Translations under genes and position numbers: made by a program | Shown here: in pieces, positions 21,408 through 30,812 of the stretch | How positions within the stretch are numbered: the first letter of the stretch is position 1 | Layout of the letters: every line of letters begins with the position of its first letter | The notes under the pieces: generated by a model | Told to the model about the DNA's origin: nothing | Databases searched by the model: none | The model's input: the letters and a program-made list of their open reading frames with translations, nothing else | Assembly: GCF_000010405.1 (NCBI RefSeq) | Contig: NC_009465.1 | Span: 958,155-1,022,154, forward strand | Reading direction: 5' to 3' | Source of the DNA: Candidatus Vesicomyosocius okutanii | Lineage (GTDB): Bacteria > Pseudomonadota > Gammaproteobacteria > PS1 > Pseudothioglobaceae | Length of the DNA: 64,000 nt

Positions 21408-21418
21408 CCAGATGCTTC

Positions 21419-21601
21419 TTAATAAAAAGAAGCTTCTAAGCGATCTTCCCAATTATTAGGAACATCAATATAATCAGGTTTCACGTCCATCCTAAAAAAC
21501 AATTCATCAGACCCTTTAGACACTTCTCCTAAAACAACAACCAATTCCTCAAAATTATCCACCTCTGGATTAGAAATAATAACTTCACTTAATAATAACA
21601 T
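21419..21601 (-). CDS. Small conserved hypothetical protein
   Basis: Acidic 60-residue protein beginning MLLLSEVIISNPEVDNFEELV and ending NNWEDRLEASFY. It has no signal peptide or transmembrane segment. The reading frame is accepted because it is the first gene of a tightly packed minus-strand run (11 bases to the next start, then trpF and trpB) and because GAGAG lies about six bases before its ATG. Function unknown; pairing with the 235-residue protein suggests they act together. Confidence 0.6.
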   Translation of the reverse strand: MLLLSEVIISNPEVDNFEELVVVLGEVSKGSDELFFRMDVKPDYIDVPNNWEDRLEASFY

Positions 21602-22169
21602 AATCTTTCAGAGAGAAAAAATTTAATATTTTACACTTGTATGACTTGATATATATTAACCTAATTTGCAACTTTTTTAATATCAAATAAAGTTGTTCAT
21701 CTTACTCATACCACTCCGTATACTATATTTTTTTCATCCTTCATCAATTAAGATATTCTTTATACCACTAAAACCTATTTTTCTCCATAATTAAATCTTA
21801 ATCAAAAAATAAGTTTATTTAATACTATTTTTTTTGTTGACAATTACTAATTTCAAAACCCTTATTAAAACTTCTAACACTCTTATATCAATAATCATAT
21901 CATTGGCTCCCATAATTTCTTATAAACACTTTTTCAATAAATTCTAATAACCTAATATCTATTAATTTTAATGTTCTTGAATATTTTACTAATTTTAAAA
22001 AAGTTTTAGTAAATTTTTTAATTGATTTAAAATTTTTAAGAAAACCCTAAATTATTTTATCTATATAGCTATTTACAAATAGGATTCATATTAATTTCCT
22101 TTTATAAGACCCGCTAAAACTAAAAAATAGATCAACCTCAGTAATTAAATTGATAAATTTTTCATTACA
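21602..22169. other. Non-coding spacer downstream of topA
   Basis: 568 very AT-rich bases between topA and the small gene that starts the trpF operon. On the minus strand AAAAGGAAATTAAT precedes an ATG at about 22089, but that frame stops after six codons, so it may mark the start of a lost gene. No identifiable fossil, tRNA or hairpin was found. The promoter of the downstream operon should lie near 21610-21660, but I see no convincing -35/-10 pair. Confidence 0.55.
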
Positions 22170-24503
22170 CTAGCTATTTTTAGTAACTTCTTTCTTAACT
22201 ATCTTCTTTTTTAGTTTCAGTTTGCCAGAAATAGCTTTTTTACATTCTTCAAGGGTTAAATTTGCTATAGGTTTATCGCCAAAAACTTTCTTGATAGTAA
22301 TATTTTTTTGGCCCTTGCCTTTCTTTTTTCCATTCCAAATATAAGGACCAAAACGACCATTAAGGAGTTGTATATCAGAACCATCAAATATTTTTATAAT
22401 ACGTTCAGAGTCGAATTTTTCTTTGATTTTAATAAGTTCTAATGCTTTTTCTAGGCTGACTTCTTCTGGAATATCTTCTTTAAGCGAAACGTATTTTTTA
22501 CCATATTGAATGTAGGGACCGAAACGACCGTAATTAGCTTTAATAGTGCCAAAATTATCAGTTTCACCAAGGTGACGAGGCATATTAAACAATTCTAAAG
22601 CTTCATCAAGAGTGATGCTTTCAATATCTAATAAACCTCTAAACGAGGCAAAGGTTGGTTTATCTTTATCGTCTGTATGTCCAATCTGGACAAAAGCACC
22701 ATATCTACCAACACGCACGCTAACGGGTTTGTCACTTTTTGGATCCACTCCAAGATTACGCATGCTGTGGATTTCTTCTCTAGAAATATTAACAGCATCT
22801 TCTATTTTTTGATGAAAAGGGATATAAAAATTCTTAACCACGCCTTGCCACGAAATATTTTGTGTAGCTATAGTATCAAAATCACTTTCAAGTTTAGCAG
22901 TAAATTTATAATCAATAATATTATTAAAATATTTAACTAAAAAATCAGTAAGTAAATAAGCAATATTAGTTGGAAATAATTTATTCTTTTCACCGCTTAT
23001 TACTTCGCTTGGTTGTGACTGAATGACTTGATTGTCTTTAATTTCAATCAGTTGATACTCACGTTCCACACCTCTTCCATTTTTTTTTGTAACATAATTT
23101 CTATCTTGCACTGTAGATACCATAGTAGAATATGTTGAGGGTCTGCCAATACCCATTTCTTCAATTTTTTTCACCAATGAAGCTTCGGTATAACGTGGTT
23201 TAGCACGAGAGAAGCTCTCTCTAGCTTTAAAATTAACTAAATTTAATGCATTACCTTTGTTTAACCTTGGTAATAATTTATCTTCTGACAAGAGATAATC
23301 ATAAATCCTTAAAAACCCTGGAAATACCAATACTTCTCCATTCGCTATAAATATTTCATCAAGCCCTTCAATATTAATTTTTATTTTAGTTTTTTGTAAC
23401 TGAGCATCGCTCATTTGACAAGACAAAGTACGTTTGTAAATAAGGATATATAATTTAGCAGCTTGCTCTTCAATATCAAAAATATTAGACCTGGTTAAAT
23501 CAGTTGGACGAATCGCCTCATGTGCTTCCTGTGCCCTGGATTCTTTAGACTTATATCGTCTTGTGTTATGATATTCACTACCAAATTCTCTTACAATAAT
23601 TTTGTGAACTGCCTCAATTGCAGTTTCTGATAGAATAAATGAGTCAGTTCGCATATAAGTAATAAAACCCTTACGATATAAATTTTGTGCCAAGATCATG
23701 GTTTGTTTAACTGAGAAGCCTAATTTTTGAAAGGCTTCTTGTTGTAAGGTTGAAGTAATAAAAGGGGGTTTAGGAGAACGTTTAAAGGGTTTTTTTTCAA
23801 TTGATGTAATAGTTAAGTTAGCCAATAAAAGTATATTAGCAAAGGCTAATACTTGCTTTTTAGATTTAAACTCTTTGCTCAATTTAACCTTAAATATCTC
23901 ACCGCTTTCACTCGATAACTCTGCTTTGACTTTGTAAGTAGAATTATCAATATGTTTGCTAATTTCTCGTTCTCTTTCTACCACAAGACGTACCACTGGA
24001 GATTGCACCCTACCAGCAGAACGTGCACCAGAAATCTTTCGCCATAAAATAGGGGATATTTCAAAACCTACTAATCTATCAATAATACGACGTGCTTGTT
24101 GAGCATCTACAAGTCGATAGTTAACTATTCTAGGCTCTGAAATAGCATGAGTAATTGCATTTTTGGTAATTTCATGGAAAACAATTCTTGGAGTGTCTTT
24201 AGGCAAATTAAGTGCTTCTAATAAATGCCAAGCAATAGCTTCACCCTCACGATCTTCATCTGTTGCAAGATAGACTTTTTCTGCTACCTTTACAGCCTTA
24301 CGTAAATCGGTAACTACCTTTTTCTTGTCTGCGGTGATTTCATAAGTAGGGGTAAAGTTATTATCAATATCTATACCCATATTTTTCTTAGGCATATCAC
24401 GAATATGACCAATACTAGATTTAACGCTAAAGTCTTTACCTAAAAATTTTTCAATAGTTTTGGCTTTGGTAGGAGACTCAACAATAACAAGATTTTTTGC
24501 CAT
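22170..24503 (-). CDS. topA: DNA topoisomerase I
   Basis: Relaxes negative supercoils. The 777 residues compare with about 865 in E. coli. The Toprim domain is at the N-terminus (LVIVESPTKAKTIEKFLG, TDEDREGEAIAWH). The active tyrosine is Tyr283 in GFITYMRTDS. Instead of tetracysteine zinc ribbons, the C-terminus carries three RYGAF/YGRFGPY-type Toprim C-terminal repeats (about residues 590-740) and a lysine-rich tail. It starts one base inside the end of smg, as in the dprA-smg-topA order; dprA itself has decayed. Confidence 0.96.
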   Translation of the reverse strand: MAKNLVIVESPTKAKTIEKFLGKDFSVKSSIGHIRDMPKKNMGIDIDNNFTPTYEITADKKKVVTDLRKAVKVAEKVYLATDEDREGEAIAWHLLEALNLPKDTPRIVFHEITKNAITHAISEPRIVNYRLVDAQQARRIIDRLVGFEISPILWRKISGARSAGRVQSPVVRLVVEREREISKHIDNSTYKVKAELSSESGEIFKVKLSKEFKSKKQVLAFANILLLANLTITSIEKKPFKRSPKPPFITSTLQQEAFQKLGFSVKQTMILAQNLYRKGFITYMRTDSFILSETAIEAVHKIIVREFGSEYHNTRRYKSKESRAQEAHEAIRPTDLTRSNIFDIEEQAAKLYILIYKRTLSCQMSDAQLQKTKIKINIEGLDEIFIANGEVLVFPGFLRIYDYLLSEDKLLPRLNKGNALNLVNFKARESFSRAKPRYTEASLVKKIEEMGIGRPSTYSTMVSTVQDRNYVTKKNGRGVEREYQLIEIKDNQVIQSQPSEVISGEKNKLFPTNIAYLLTDFLVKYFNNIIDYKFTAKLESDFDTIATQNISWQGVVKNFYIPFHQKIEDAVNISREEIHSMRNLGVDPKSDKPVSVRVGRYGAFVQIGHTDDKDKPTFASFRGLLDIESITLDEALELFNMPRHLGETDNFGTIKANYGRFGPYIQYGKKYVSLKEDIPEEVSLEKALELIKIKEKFDSERIIKIFDGSDIQLLNGRFGPYIWNGKKKGKGQKNITIKKVFGDKPIANLTLEECKKAISGKLKLKKKIVKKEVTKNS

Positions 24504-24994
24504 TATTGAATGGTACGATTTTCATCAAGAAACACGATTGATTCTAGCCATTGTGTTGATGTTTCACCATCGACACTATTACCTAATACCATCATAACTA
24601 CCCACTTAAGGTCTTCTAAAGAGATACTAGTATCACCCAATAACATAATCTGATCAATAATCATTTCACGCTGATTACCATTTAGCTGACCAATATTTTC
24701 CATAAACAACAAAAATCCTCTAGATTTAGCATTGAGTTTTATTTTTTCAGTCTTAGTATAAATACGTATACTACCTTGATAAGTCGTCTTAAATGGCTTA
24801 ATCTTGCCATCTTGAATGGTGGCTATCTTTTCTAGCCAACTAAGTGCTTTATCAATACGCATTGTGTCAAATCCGATGTCTGAAAGATGTGCTTTTAACT
24901 CAGTATTATCAATTTCATGAGTAGCATCTTGCTCTGCCTCTTCAAAAAGATAATCAAACATGTAAGTTAGAACATCAAGAATATTATTTGTCAT
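24503..24994 (-). CDS. smg: Smg family protein (DUF494)
   Basis: Small acidic protein of 163 residues, function unknown. It is recognised by its N-terminus (ILDVLTYMFDYLFEEAEQDA), the QGSIRIYTKTEKIKLNAKSRGFL-like core and its place between dprA and topA, the standard gammaproteobacterial order. Its stop overlaps the topA start by one base. Its survival while the neighbouring dprA has been lost suggests a role independent of transformation. Confidence 0.9.
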   Translation of the reverse strand: MTNNILDVLTYMFDYLFEEAEQDATHEIDNTELKAHLSDIGFDTMRIDKALSWLEKIATIQDGKIKPFKTTYQGSIRIYTKTEKIKLNAKSRGFLLFMENIGQLNGNQREMIIDQIMLLGDTSISLEDLKWVVMMVLGNSVDGETSTQWLESIVFLDENRTIQ

Positions 24995-25059
24995 AAAAAT
25001 CTCACTTAGTTAGTTACATAACCTAAATTAGTTAATTTAAACTACCTTATTTTTAGGCT

Positions 25060-25590
25060 TAAGGTAATCTACGAGCTAAGGTTCTTATTTATCAACCCTC
25101 ACTACATCATAACTCAGACATTTTAATAGAATAGAGTCTATTTTGTCTACAATTTTTACATAAGCAAGCTCACGCCTTTAATAGGATTAGATAGTTTATC
25201 ACCTTTCTTAATAAATTGATGATAGGTTATTGATCTGGATATTGAAAATACCTCTTTATCTTATATTAATAAATAATTTTTTAGTAATTATAGTACTACT
25301 TTTAATACTTACCACTACCAAAACTCAATTTACTGATATAACAATACGATTACTAAGTAATGTGATTACTCGCTATAAGTAAAATATCAATAAACACGTT
25401 ACATATTAAAATTTTAAATACTAAATATTTATACTTTACTGGATAAATTATATCAAGCCAAATCACAAACTACAATCGTTCATCTATATAATAATCGTAT
25501 TTAAATCATAAATTTTATTTAATAATAAAAACCAATATAGTGTTTTAGTATCAATACTACTTACCATATCTGGATATAACCACCATACCA
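25060..25590 (-). pseudogene. dprA: dprA (DNA processing protein A) fossil
   Basis: Immediately upstream of smg on the same strand, where dprA normally lies, the DNA still reads as broken DprA in several frames. Complement of 25343-25351 and onward gives NRIVISVN (DprA NRIISGLS). Complement of 25282-25324 gives VLVVVSIKSSTIIT (DprA VLVVEA-SGSLIT). Around 25171-25188 it gives NPIKGVSLL (DprA NPLAKG). At 25538-25561 it gives SSIDTKTL (DprA GID-AH). At 25093-25131 LLKCLSYDVVRVD matches the C-terminal winged-helix region. Stops and frameshifts separate the pieces, so the gene is dead. The boundaries are approximate. Confidence 0.82.
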
Positions 25591-25990
25591 AACTCGAATA
25601 ATTCAAAAATAAATACACAAGTATTTTAACTATCAACAATAACCAATTATAATATTAACTATATATTCAATATCCTATCTAACATATAACAATGTTAGAG
25701 AATTTGAAATAGTTTTTAGTTATTTGAAGTATCTTTTATCCATTAAGATGAAGATGAAATACATTTTTCACCTAATTTATGTGTCTTAACTAATTATTTA
25801 CCAACTTATTGCAAATATGTTTAGAATAATTTTAACAACATTCTAATAAACAATATCACTAACAAAACTTTTATCCTAAATCAACAAATTAACCATTGTG
25901 GCATTTTTTAGATAAGAGTATAAAAACAATACAATATTATAATACTAAAGTTCTAACAAGATAACAAACACAAGGTCAGAGAATTAAATT
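25591..25990. other. Non-coding spacer upstream of rpmH
   Basis: About 400 AT-rich bases between the dprA fossil and the rpmH promoter. It may contain the unreadable 5' part of dprA. The rpmH-linked dnaA gene and a DnaA-box cluster are absent; isolated TTATCC strings near 25737 and 25870 are too few and too degenerate to call an origin. Confidence 0.5.
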
Positions 25991-25991
25991 A

Positions 25992-26000
25992 TGGTAGAAT
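25992..26000 (+). promoter_or_regulatory. Extended -10 promoter for rpmH operon
   Basis: TGGTAGAAT is an extended -10 (TG-n-TAGAAT) without a good -35, 32 bases upstream of the rpmH ATG. The leader then contains the palindrome ATCTTATAAGAT. Activity is inferred. Confidence 0.45.
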
Positions 26001-26031
26001 TGCAAGATTTTATCTTATAAGATATTTCATT

Positions 26032-26172
26032 ATGAAGCAAAAGAGAACCTTTCAACCAAGTGTTATTAAACGTAAACGTACACACGGTTTCAGATTAAGA
26101 ATGAGAACAAAATCAGGTCGCGCTATTATTAATGCGCGTAGAAAAAAAAAGCGTAAGCGTCTAGCAGCTTAA
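26032..26172 (+). CDS. rpmH: 50S ribosomal protein L34
   Basis: Ribosomal protein of 46 residues, strongly basic. It starts [20 protein letters not shown] and ends [10 protein letters not shown], the invariant L34 pattern. It begins the conserved rpmH-rnpA-yidD-yidC cluster. The rnpA start follows nine bases after its stop. In most bacteria dnaA lies just upstream of rpmH; here that place is taken by spacer and the dprA fossil. Confidence 0.98.
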   Translation: MKQKRTFQPSVIKRKRTHGFRLRMRTKSGRAIINARRKKKRKRLAA

Positions 26173-26181
26173 CTAATTTAA

Positions 26182-26523
26182 GTGTCCTTTAGACTAACAC
26201 GCAATTTAAGAGTTTTAAAACCATTTGACTATAAAACCATTTTTAAACATGGAAAAATAATCAAAGGGCAATACTGGCAAGTTTTAGCACGAAAAATTGA
26301 TACTCCAGAGCCTCGCCTCGGGCTTGCCATTTCAAAAAAAGTTCATCGTCTAGCCATTGATAGAAATAAAACCAAAAGAATTGCACGCGAAACTTTTAGA
26401 ACACACCAAAATGATTTAAATCATTGGGAATTTATAGTAATGGCAGAGCATTCAAAACCCGCTAAAAATTCTATAATGACTAATGATTTGCTACATTTAT
26501 TCAAAAAAATAATCACCTATTAA
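26182..26523 (+). CDS. rnpA: Ribonuclease P protein component
   Basis: Protein subunit of RNase P, which matures tRNA 5' ends. The protein has 113 residues and starts at GTG (26182). The family motif is [26 protein letters not shown], with the conserved arginine/lysine-rich RNR-like helix. The last base of its stop codon is the first of the yidD start (TAATG), so translation is coupled. Confidence 0.95.
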   Translation: MSFRLTRNLRVLKPFDYKTIFKHGKIIKGQYWQVLARKIDTPEPRLGLAISKKVHRLAIDRNKTKRIARETFRTHQNDLNHWEFIVMAEHSKPAKNSIMTNDLLHLFKKIITY

Positions 26524-26738
26524 TGTATTATTTACTCTTAATTCTAATTAAATTTTATCAACTATTTATCAGTCCTTTGTTAAGCTCTAATTGTCGTTTT
26601 CAACCTACTTGTTCACAATATGCCTATGATGCAATCCAAACACATGGCTTTTTTAAGGGATTAAGTCTTAGTTTAAAACGTATTAGCAAGTGCCATCCAT
26701 GGCATGATAGTGGATTTGACCCTGTACCAAAAAAATAA
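26523..26738 (+). CDS. yidD: Membrane protein insertion efficiency factor
   Basis: 71-residue peripheral membrane protein that helps YidC-dependent insertion. The amphipathic N-terminus is followed by the family signature [18 protein letters not shown] and [18 protein letters not shown] with three conserved cysteines. It overlaps rnpA by one base and lies 19 bases before the yidC start. Confidence 0.94.
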   Translation: MYYLLLILIKFYQLFISPLLSSNCRFQPTCSQYAYDAIQTHGFFKGLSLSLKRISKCHPWHDSGFDPVPKK

Positions 26739-26757
26739 TCCCCCTTTAATTAATAAT

Positions 26758-28383
26758 ATGAACAATCAAAAATTCTTTCTCATTATTGCTATTTTTTTAA
26801 GTATTTTCCTCTTGTGGGACAAATGGGAGATAACACATACAATAGATAAAAATAATAACCTGATTAGCCAAACCAAGATTAAAAATACTAGCACGATAAA
26901 TAATTCATTAACAAATCAAAACCTAGATATACCAAGTGTTACAAATCGTAATAATAAATTAGACCTTCCTAATACTGATACAAAAAATCAGATCCCATTT
27001 ACAACAGTCAAAACCGATTTACTTACTCTAGAAATTAGCCATAAGGGTGGTACTATCCAAAATGCATGGCTAAACGATTATCCAATAGAAATTGATTCTG
27101 AACAAAAATTCCAACTACTTAGTGATAGAACTGGTAAAATATTCCAAGCCCAAAGTGGCTTATTGCCACAAGGAAAAATGCCTACTCACCATTCAATATT
27201 TAGTTCTAAAAATATCTATTATCAAATGGATGGCAATAATTTAGTTGTACCCTTTACTTGGAAAAGTGAAAATGGGATCATAGTTAATAAGAGATATCAC
27301 TTTAACAAAAATAGCTACGTAGTTGGTATTGATTATCAAATAACTAACACTACTAATAACACATTACACATAACTAGCTACACACAATTAATTCGTAATA
27401 TACCTGATCAAGATAACATGATAATGCCAACTTATACAGGTGGTGCAAGATTTAATGATCAAGATGTTTATGAAAAAATAGAGTTTGAAGACTTTGATGA
27501 TCAACCAAAAACCAGCTACAAAGGCGGATGGATGGCAATGATTGAACATTACTTCTTTGTAGCCGTAATTCCAAATTTAAACCAGATACATACTTATTCT
27601 TCAAAGATTATCAATGATAAGTATTTATTAACTGTTGTAAACCCAGAACTATCAATTGCGCCTGGTGCAACAAAAACCATAATAAATAGTAATCTTTATA
27701 TCGGACCTAAAGAACAATCTCATATTGACAATGTTGCACCAGGTTTAGATAAAACTGTTGATTATGGCATATTGTTTATTATTGCCAAGCCATTATCTGA
27801 ATTACTTAATTGGATTTATTCAATAATTCATTCTTGGGGTTATTCTATTATCATCCTTACTTTGCTAATCAAATTAGCATTTTATAAACTCAGCGAAAAA
27901 TCATACCGTTCAATGGCAGGTATGCGACAACTTGCTCCAAGATTGAAAAAACTTAAAGAGACCTATGGTGATAACAAACAAAAACTAGGTAAAAAAACCA
28001 TGGAATTATACAAAAAGGAAAAGATCAACCCTGCGTCTGGTTGTTTACCTATCTTAGTACAAATTCCTGTATTTATCTCACTCTATTGGGTACTATTAGA
28101 AATGGTTGAATTACGCCAAGCCCCGTTTTGGTATTTAACTGATTTATCAGCACCAGATCCATATTATATATTACCACTTATCATGGGTATTTCGATGTTT
28201 ATTCAACAAAAACTAAATCCCCCTCCACCCGACCCAATACAGGCAAAAATTATGATGGCATTGCCTTTTGTATTCACTATCTTCTTTTTATGGTTCCCTT
28301 CTGGATTGGTGCTTTATTGGATGATCAACAATATCTTATCAATCACTCAACAATGGGTGATTAATAAACGCATTAACAACTAA
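26758..28383 (+). CDS. yidC: Membrane protein insertase YidC
   Basis: Inner-membrane insertase of 541 residues, with the first helix NNQKFFLIIAIFLSIFLLW. The frame is open back to 26704 inside yidD, but the family N-terminus fits the ATG at 26758. The large periplasmic beta-sandwich occupies about residues 70-330. The five-helix insertase core follows, with SMAGMRQLAPRLKKLKETYG, the PVFISLYWVLLEMVELRQAP segment and the C-terminal NNILSITQQWVINK. A substrate is the ATP synthase c subunit encoded 8 kb downstream. Confidence 0.96.
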   Translation: MNNQKFFLIIAIFLSIFLLWDKWEITHTIDKNNNLISQTKIKNTSTINNSLTNQNLDIPSVTNRNNKLDLPNTDTKNQIPFTTVKTDLLTLEISHKGGTIQNAWLNDYPIEIDSEQKFQLLSDRTGKIFQAQSGLLPQGKMPTHHSIFSSKNIYYQMDGNNLVVPFTWKSENGIIVNKRYHFNKNSYVVGIDYQITNTTNNTLHITSYTQLIRNIPDQDNMIMPTYTGGARFNDQDVYEKIEFEDFDDQPKTSYKGGWMAMIEHYFFVAVIPNLNQIHTYSSKIINDKYLLTVVNPELSIAPGATKTIINSNLYIGPKEQSHIDNVAPGLDKTVDYGILFIIAKPLSELLNWIYSIIHSWGYSIIILTLLIKLAFYKLSEKSYRSMAGMRQLAPRLKKLKETYGDNKQKLGKKTMELYKKEKINPASGCLPILVQIPVFISLYWVLLEMVELRQAPFWYLTDLSAPDPYYILPLIMGISMFIQQKLNPPPPDPIQAKIMMALPFVFTIFFLWFPSGLVLYWMINNILSITQQWVINKRINN

Positions 28384-28391
28384 AAATTATT

Positions 28392-29252
28392 ATGTCCATT
28401 CTTAATAATTTAGATGAATATAAATGTTGGAGAGATGATAAATTAGCAAACTCTAACACTAATATTGAAACCTGTTTAATTGAAATTAACAATCCTTTCA
28501 AGATTATAAAATCAGAAAAAGATAAAATTAAGCTTTTATGCCAAAAAAATAATTTTGCCTTATTTCATATTAAACAACAAAACAACTATCCAAGAGCTAT
28601 TATCGCTATGAACAAACAGCTTGGATTAGTAGATTATGATTCACATTTATACGTTCTAAATCAAGGTTTAGCGAATATTACCAAGAACGTTAAAAAAGAC
28701 CAAGCTAAATTTATTCCATACACCGATAAAGCCATCGGCTGGCACACAGATGGTTATTACAACAAAACAGATCAACGCATACGAGCATTTTCTTTATTTT
28801 GTGTCACGCCTGCAAGTTATGGTGGAGAAAATAAGTGGATTAACCAACAAATAGTGTACTTACAACTAAGAGAATCTAATCCAGATGTTGCCATGGCTCT
28901 TACTCATGCCCAAGCCATGAGTATACCAGAACACGTTATAAACAGCATTGTTAAACGTAGAACTTCTATAGGTGCAATTTTTTTTATTGATCAACCAACC
29001 TCACAACTTTATATGCGTTATACGCAAAGAAAAAAAAATATTATTTATTCAAATTCCCAAGAAGTTAGACAAGCTATTACCGTTTTAGACAAATATTTAA
29101 GAACTACCACTAAATATCACTTCAGTCATACAATGGATGCTAATCAAGGTATATTATGTAATAATATCTTACATAAGCGTTCTGCATTTACTGACAACCC
29201 AACTAATCCAAGATCACTACTAAGGGGTCGTTACTTTAATCGATTAAATTAG
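28392..29252 (+). CDS. TauD/TfdA-family Fe(II)/2-oxoglutarate dioxygenase
   Basis: 286-residue dioxygenase. The iron-binding HxD is in IGWHTDGYYNKTDQRIR and the distal histidine is in NNILHKRSAFTD. The 2-oxoglutarate-binding arginine is in SLLRGRYFNRLN at the C-terminus. The surrounding fold, including FCVTPASYGGENKWI, is typical of TauD. The substrate is unknown; taurine or alkylsulfonate use is possible but not supported by neighbours. It follows yidC by eight bases and precedes the ampD fossil by 13 bases. Confidence 0.85.
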   Translation: MSILNNLDEYKCWRDDKLANSNTNIETCLIEINNPFKIIKSEKDKIKLLCQKNNFALFHIKQQNNYPRAIIAMNKQLGLVDYDSHLYVLNQGLANITKNVKKDQAKFIPYTDKAIGWHTDGYYNKTDQRIRAFSLFCVTPASYGGENKWINQQIVYLQLRESNPDVAMALTHAQAMSIPEHVINSIVKRRTSIGAIFFIDQPTSQLYMRYTQRKKNIIYSNSQEVRQAITVLDKYLRTTTKYHFSHTMDANQGILCNNILHKRSAFTDNPTNPRSLLRGRYFNRLN

Positions 29253-29265
29253 AGTTATAATTTAC

Positions 29266-29662
29266 ATGTTAATTAATAATCACTAACTGGAAAAAGCTAA
29301 ACAAATTAGTTTAACAAATTTTAATCAACAGCCCAATCAAATCATCTCTTTAATCATTATTCACAGTATTTCATTACCGCCTGAAAAGTTTGATAATCAC
29401 TATATCTAAGATTTTTTAACAACCAACTAGAGACTCATCAACACACTTATTGATTAAACGCAACGGCATAATAATTCAATTTATACCCTTTAATCAAACA
29501 GGCTTAGTATGTAATCTATAAAATAAAGCATAACTACAATGACTTTTATGAATTACAAGGAAACAACAATATACTGTATGAATCGGTACAATATGACATT
29601 TTAAATAAGATAGTAAAGTTACTAAAATATAATTATCTAATAAGTGTCGTTAAAGATCATAC
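29266..29662 (+). pseudogene. ampD: ampD (1,6-anhydro-MurNAc-L-alanine amidase) fossil
   Basis: From ATG 29266 the frame reads as the AmpD N-terminus, but has a stop at codon 7 just before LEKAKQISLTNFNQQP. It then gives SLIIIHSISLPPEKFD, matching AmpD VVHNISLPPGEFG including the zinc histidine, and stops again at 29407. Shifted frames continue with LIKRNGIIIQFIPFNQTG from 29450 (AmpD LIRRDGEIVQYVPFD) and NDFYELQGNNNILYESVQYD from 29538 (AmpD NDFSIGIELEGTD). The zinc-binding C-terminal part is gone. Order and spacing match a full-length gene broken by stops and indels. It means loss of muropeptide recycling. Confidence 0.9.
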
Positions 29663-29665
29663 TAC

Positions 29666-30199
29666 ATGCAATTATCTAATAAATTCTATTTAAAGGCTAA
29701 AAACATAAAACTGATTATTTTTGATGTAGACGGCGTACTAACAGATGGTGGCTTATATTTCTCTGACAAAGGTATAGAACTTAAACGCTTTAACTCTCTT
29801 GATGGGTTAGGCATTAAACTACTAAAACAAAACGGTATTGAATCTGCTATTATTAGTGCTAGAAGTTCCAAAAATGTAATGTATCGAATGAAAAATCTAG
29901 ACATTAAACATTTCTACCAAGGACAAGATAACAAAATTGTTGCTTTTAATAATCTCATCAAGAAACTATCACTGAAAACTGAGCAAGTTGCTTACATAGG
30001 TGATGACATAATTGATTTACCCGTTATGAGAAAAATTGGTCTGCCAATCGCTGTTTCGAATGCTCATGAACTAGTTAAAAAAAATGCTTACTTTATAACT
30101 AAAAAAATAGGGGGGCACGGAGCAGTAAGGGAAGTTTGTGATTTATTACTACAATCTCAGAATACTTACAATAAAACTATGGATAAATACCTAACATAA
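29666..30199 (+). CDS. kdsC: 3-deoxy-D-manno-octulosonate 8-phosphate phosphatase
   Basis: HAD-family phosphatase that makes free Kdo for lipopolysaccharide. Of 177 residues, motif I is IIFDVDGVLTDGGLYF with both catalytic aspartates, the middle serine motif is IISARSS, and motif III/IV is AYIGDDIIDLPVM. GGHGAVREVCDLLL is the KdsC tail that closes the active site. The usual partners lptC/lptA/lptB do not follow. It starts just after the ampD fossil. Confidence 0.95.
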   Translation: MQLSNKFYLKAKNIKLIIFDVDGVLTDGGLYFSDKGIELKRFNSLDGLGIKLLKQNGIESAIISARSSKNVMYRMKNLDIKHFYQGQDNKIVAFNNLIKKLSLKTEQVAYIGDDIIDLPVMRKIGLPIAVSNAHELVKKNAYFITKKIGGHGAVREVCDLLLQSQNTYNKTMDKYLT

Positions 30200-30812
30200 T
30201 ACCATTTTAACAGAAATGCTACCAAACTAGTTTTTACTGAAAAAATCATCAAAAATTCTACCATACTTATATAACAAAAGATTTTTGCTATCGCGTAATT
30301 AAACAAAATAGAGATGTAGGTAAATTCTACAGAAGACAATCTACCAAAAAAGGTATTACAATAACAAAATAATTTATTTTCATAAAAAGTCATTAATATA
30401 TAAACCACATGACACTAATTGTTATACCTTAGTTTGAGAAAATTTTATAATAAGCCAAAATCTTGTATAACCGTAGCATTAATAGATTTTTTATATTCTA
30501 TATTTATTCCAATTTGGAAATCATCCAAATTTGTTAAGCAACTTCTAAAACAACAAACCAAATTACCTATAAGTAAAGATTCAATAAATAGAGTTTTACA
30601 GACTATTACTTTCATTTGTTTCTAGTATTACAAACAACAATAGTTCTAATCAGAAATCTTCTTTAATGATTCTATTGAGACTTTAATCAGTTATCTGCTA
30701 GTAATAAATAATCATTTTGATTTTACTTAGTTACTGTTGTATTACAATCTTCGTTAATAGAAAAATCAAAACATAAATACTAAAAATAATATTTTTTCAA
30801 GTATCATCATTT
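30200..30812. other. Spacer between kdsC and atpC, no assigned gene
   Basis: About 610 bases between convergent kdsC and the ATP synthase operon. A 68-codon frame at 30419-30625 (plus) contains a readable segment, FVKQLLKQQTKLPISKDSIN, but has no ribosome-binding site and matched nothing I know. It may be a fossil; lptC was considered because it usually follows kdsC, but no lptC pattern was seen. No clear terminator for atpC was found. Confidence 0.5.

Noticed and set aside
25591..25990. Chromosome origin upstream of rpmH
   Set aside because: No dnaA gene and no cluster of TTATCCACA-like boxes; the isolated partial matches are expected by chance in AT-rich DNA.
30419..30625. 68-codon plus-strand frame between kdsC and atpC as a gene
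   Set aside because: No ribosome-binding site, no family resemblance and typical AT-rich spacer surroundings. Fragments vaguely like LptC or ComF were considered but the similarity was too weak to state.
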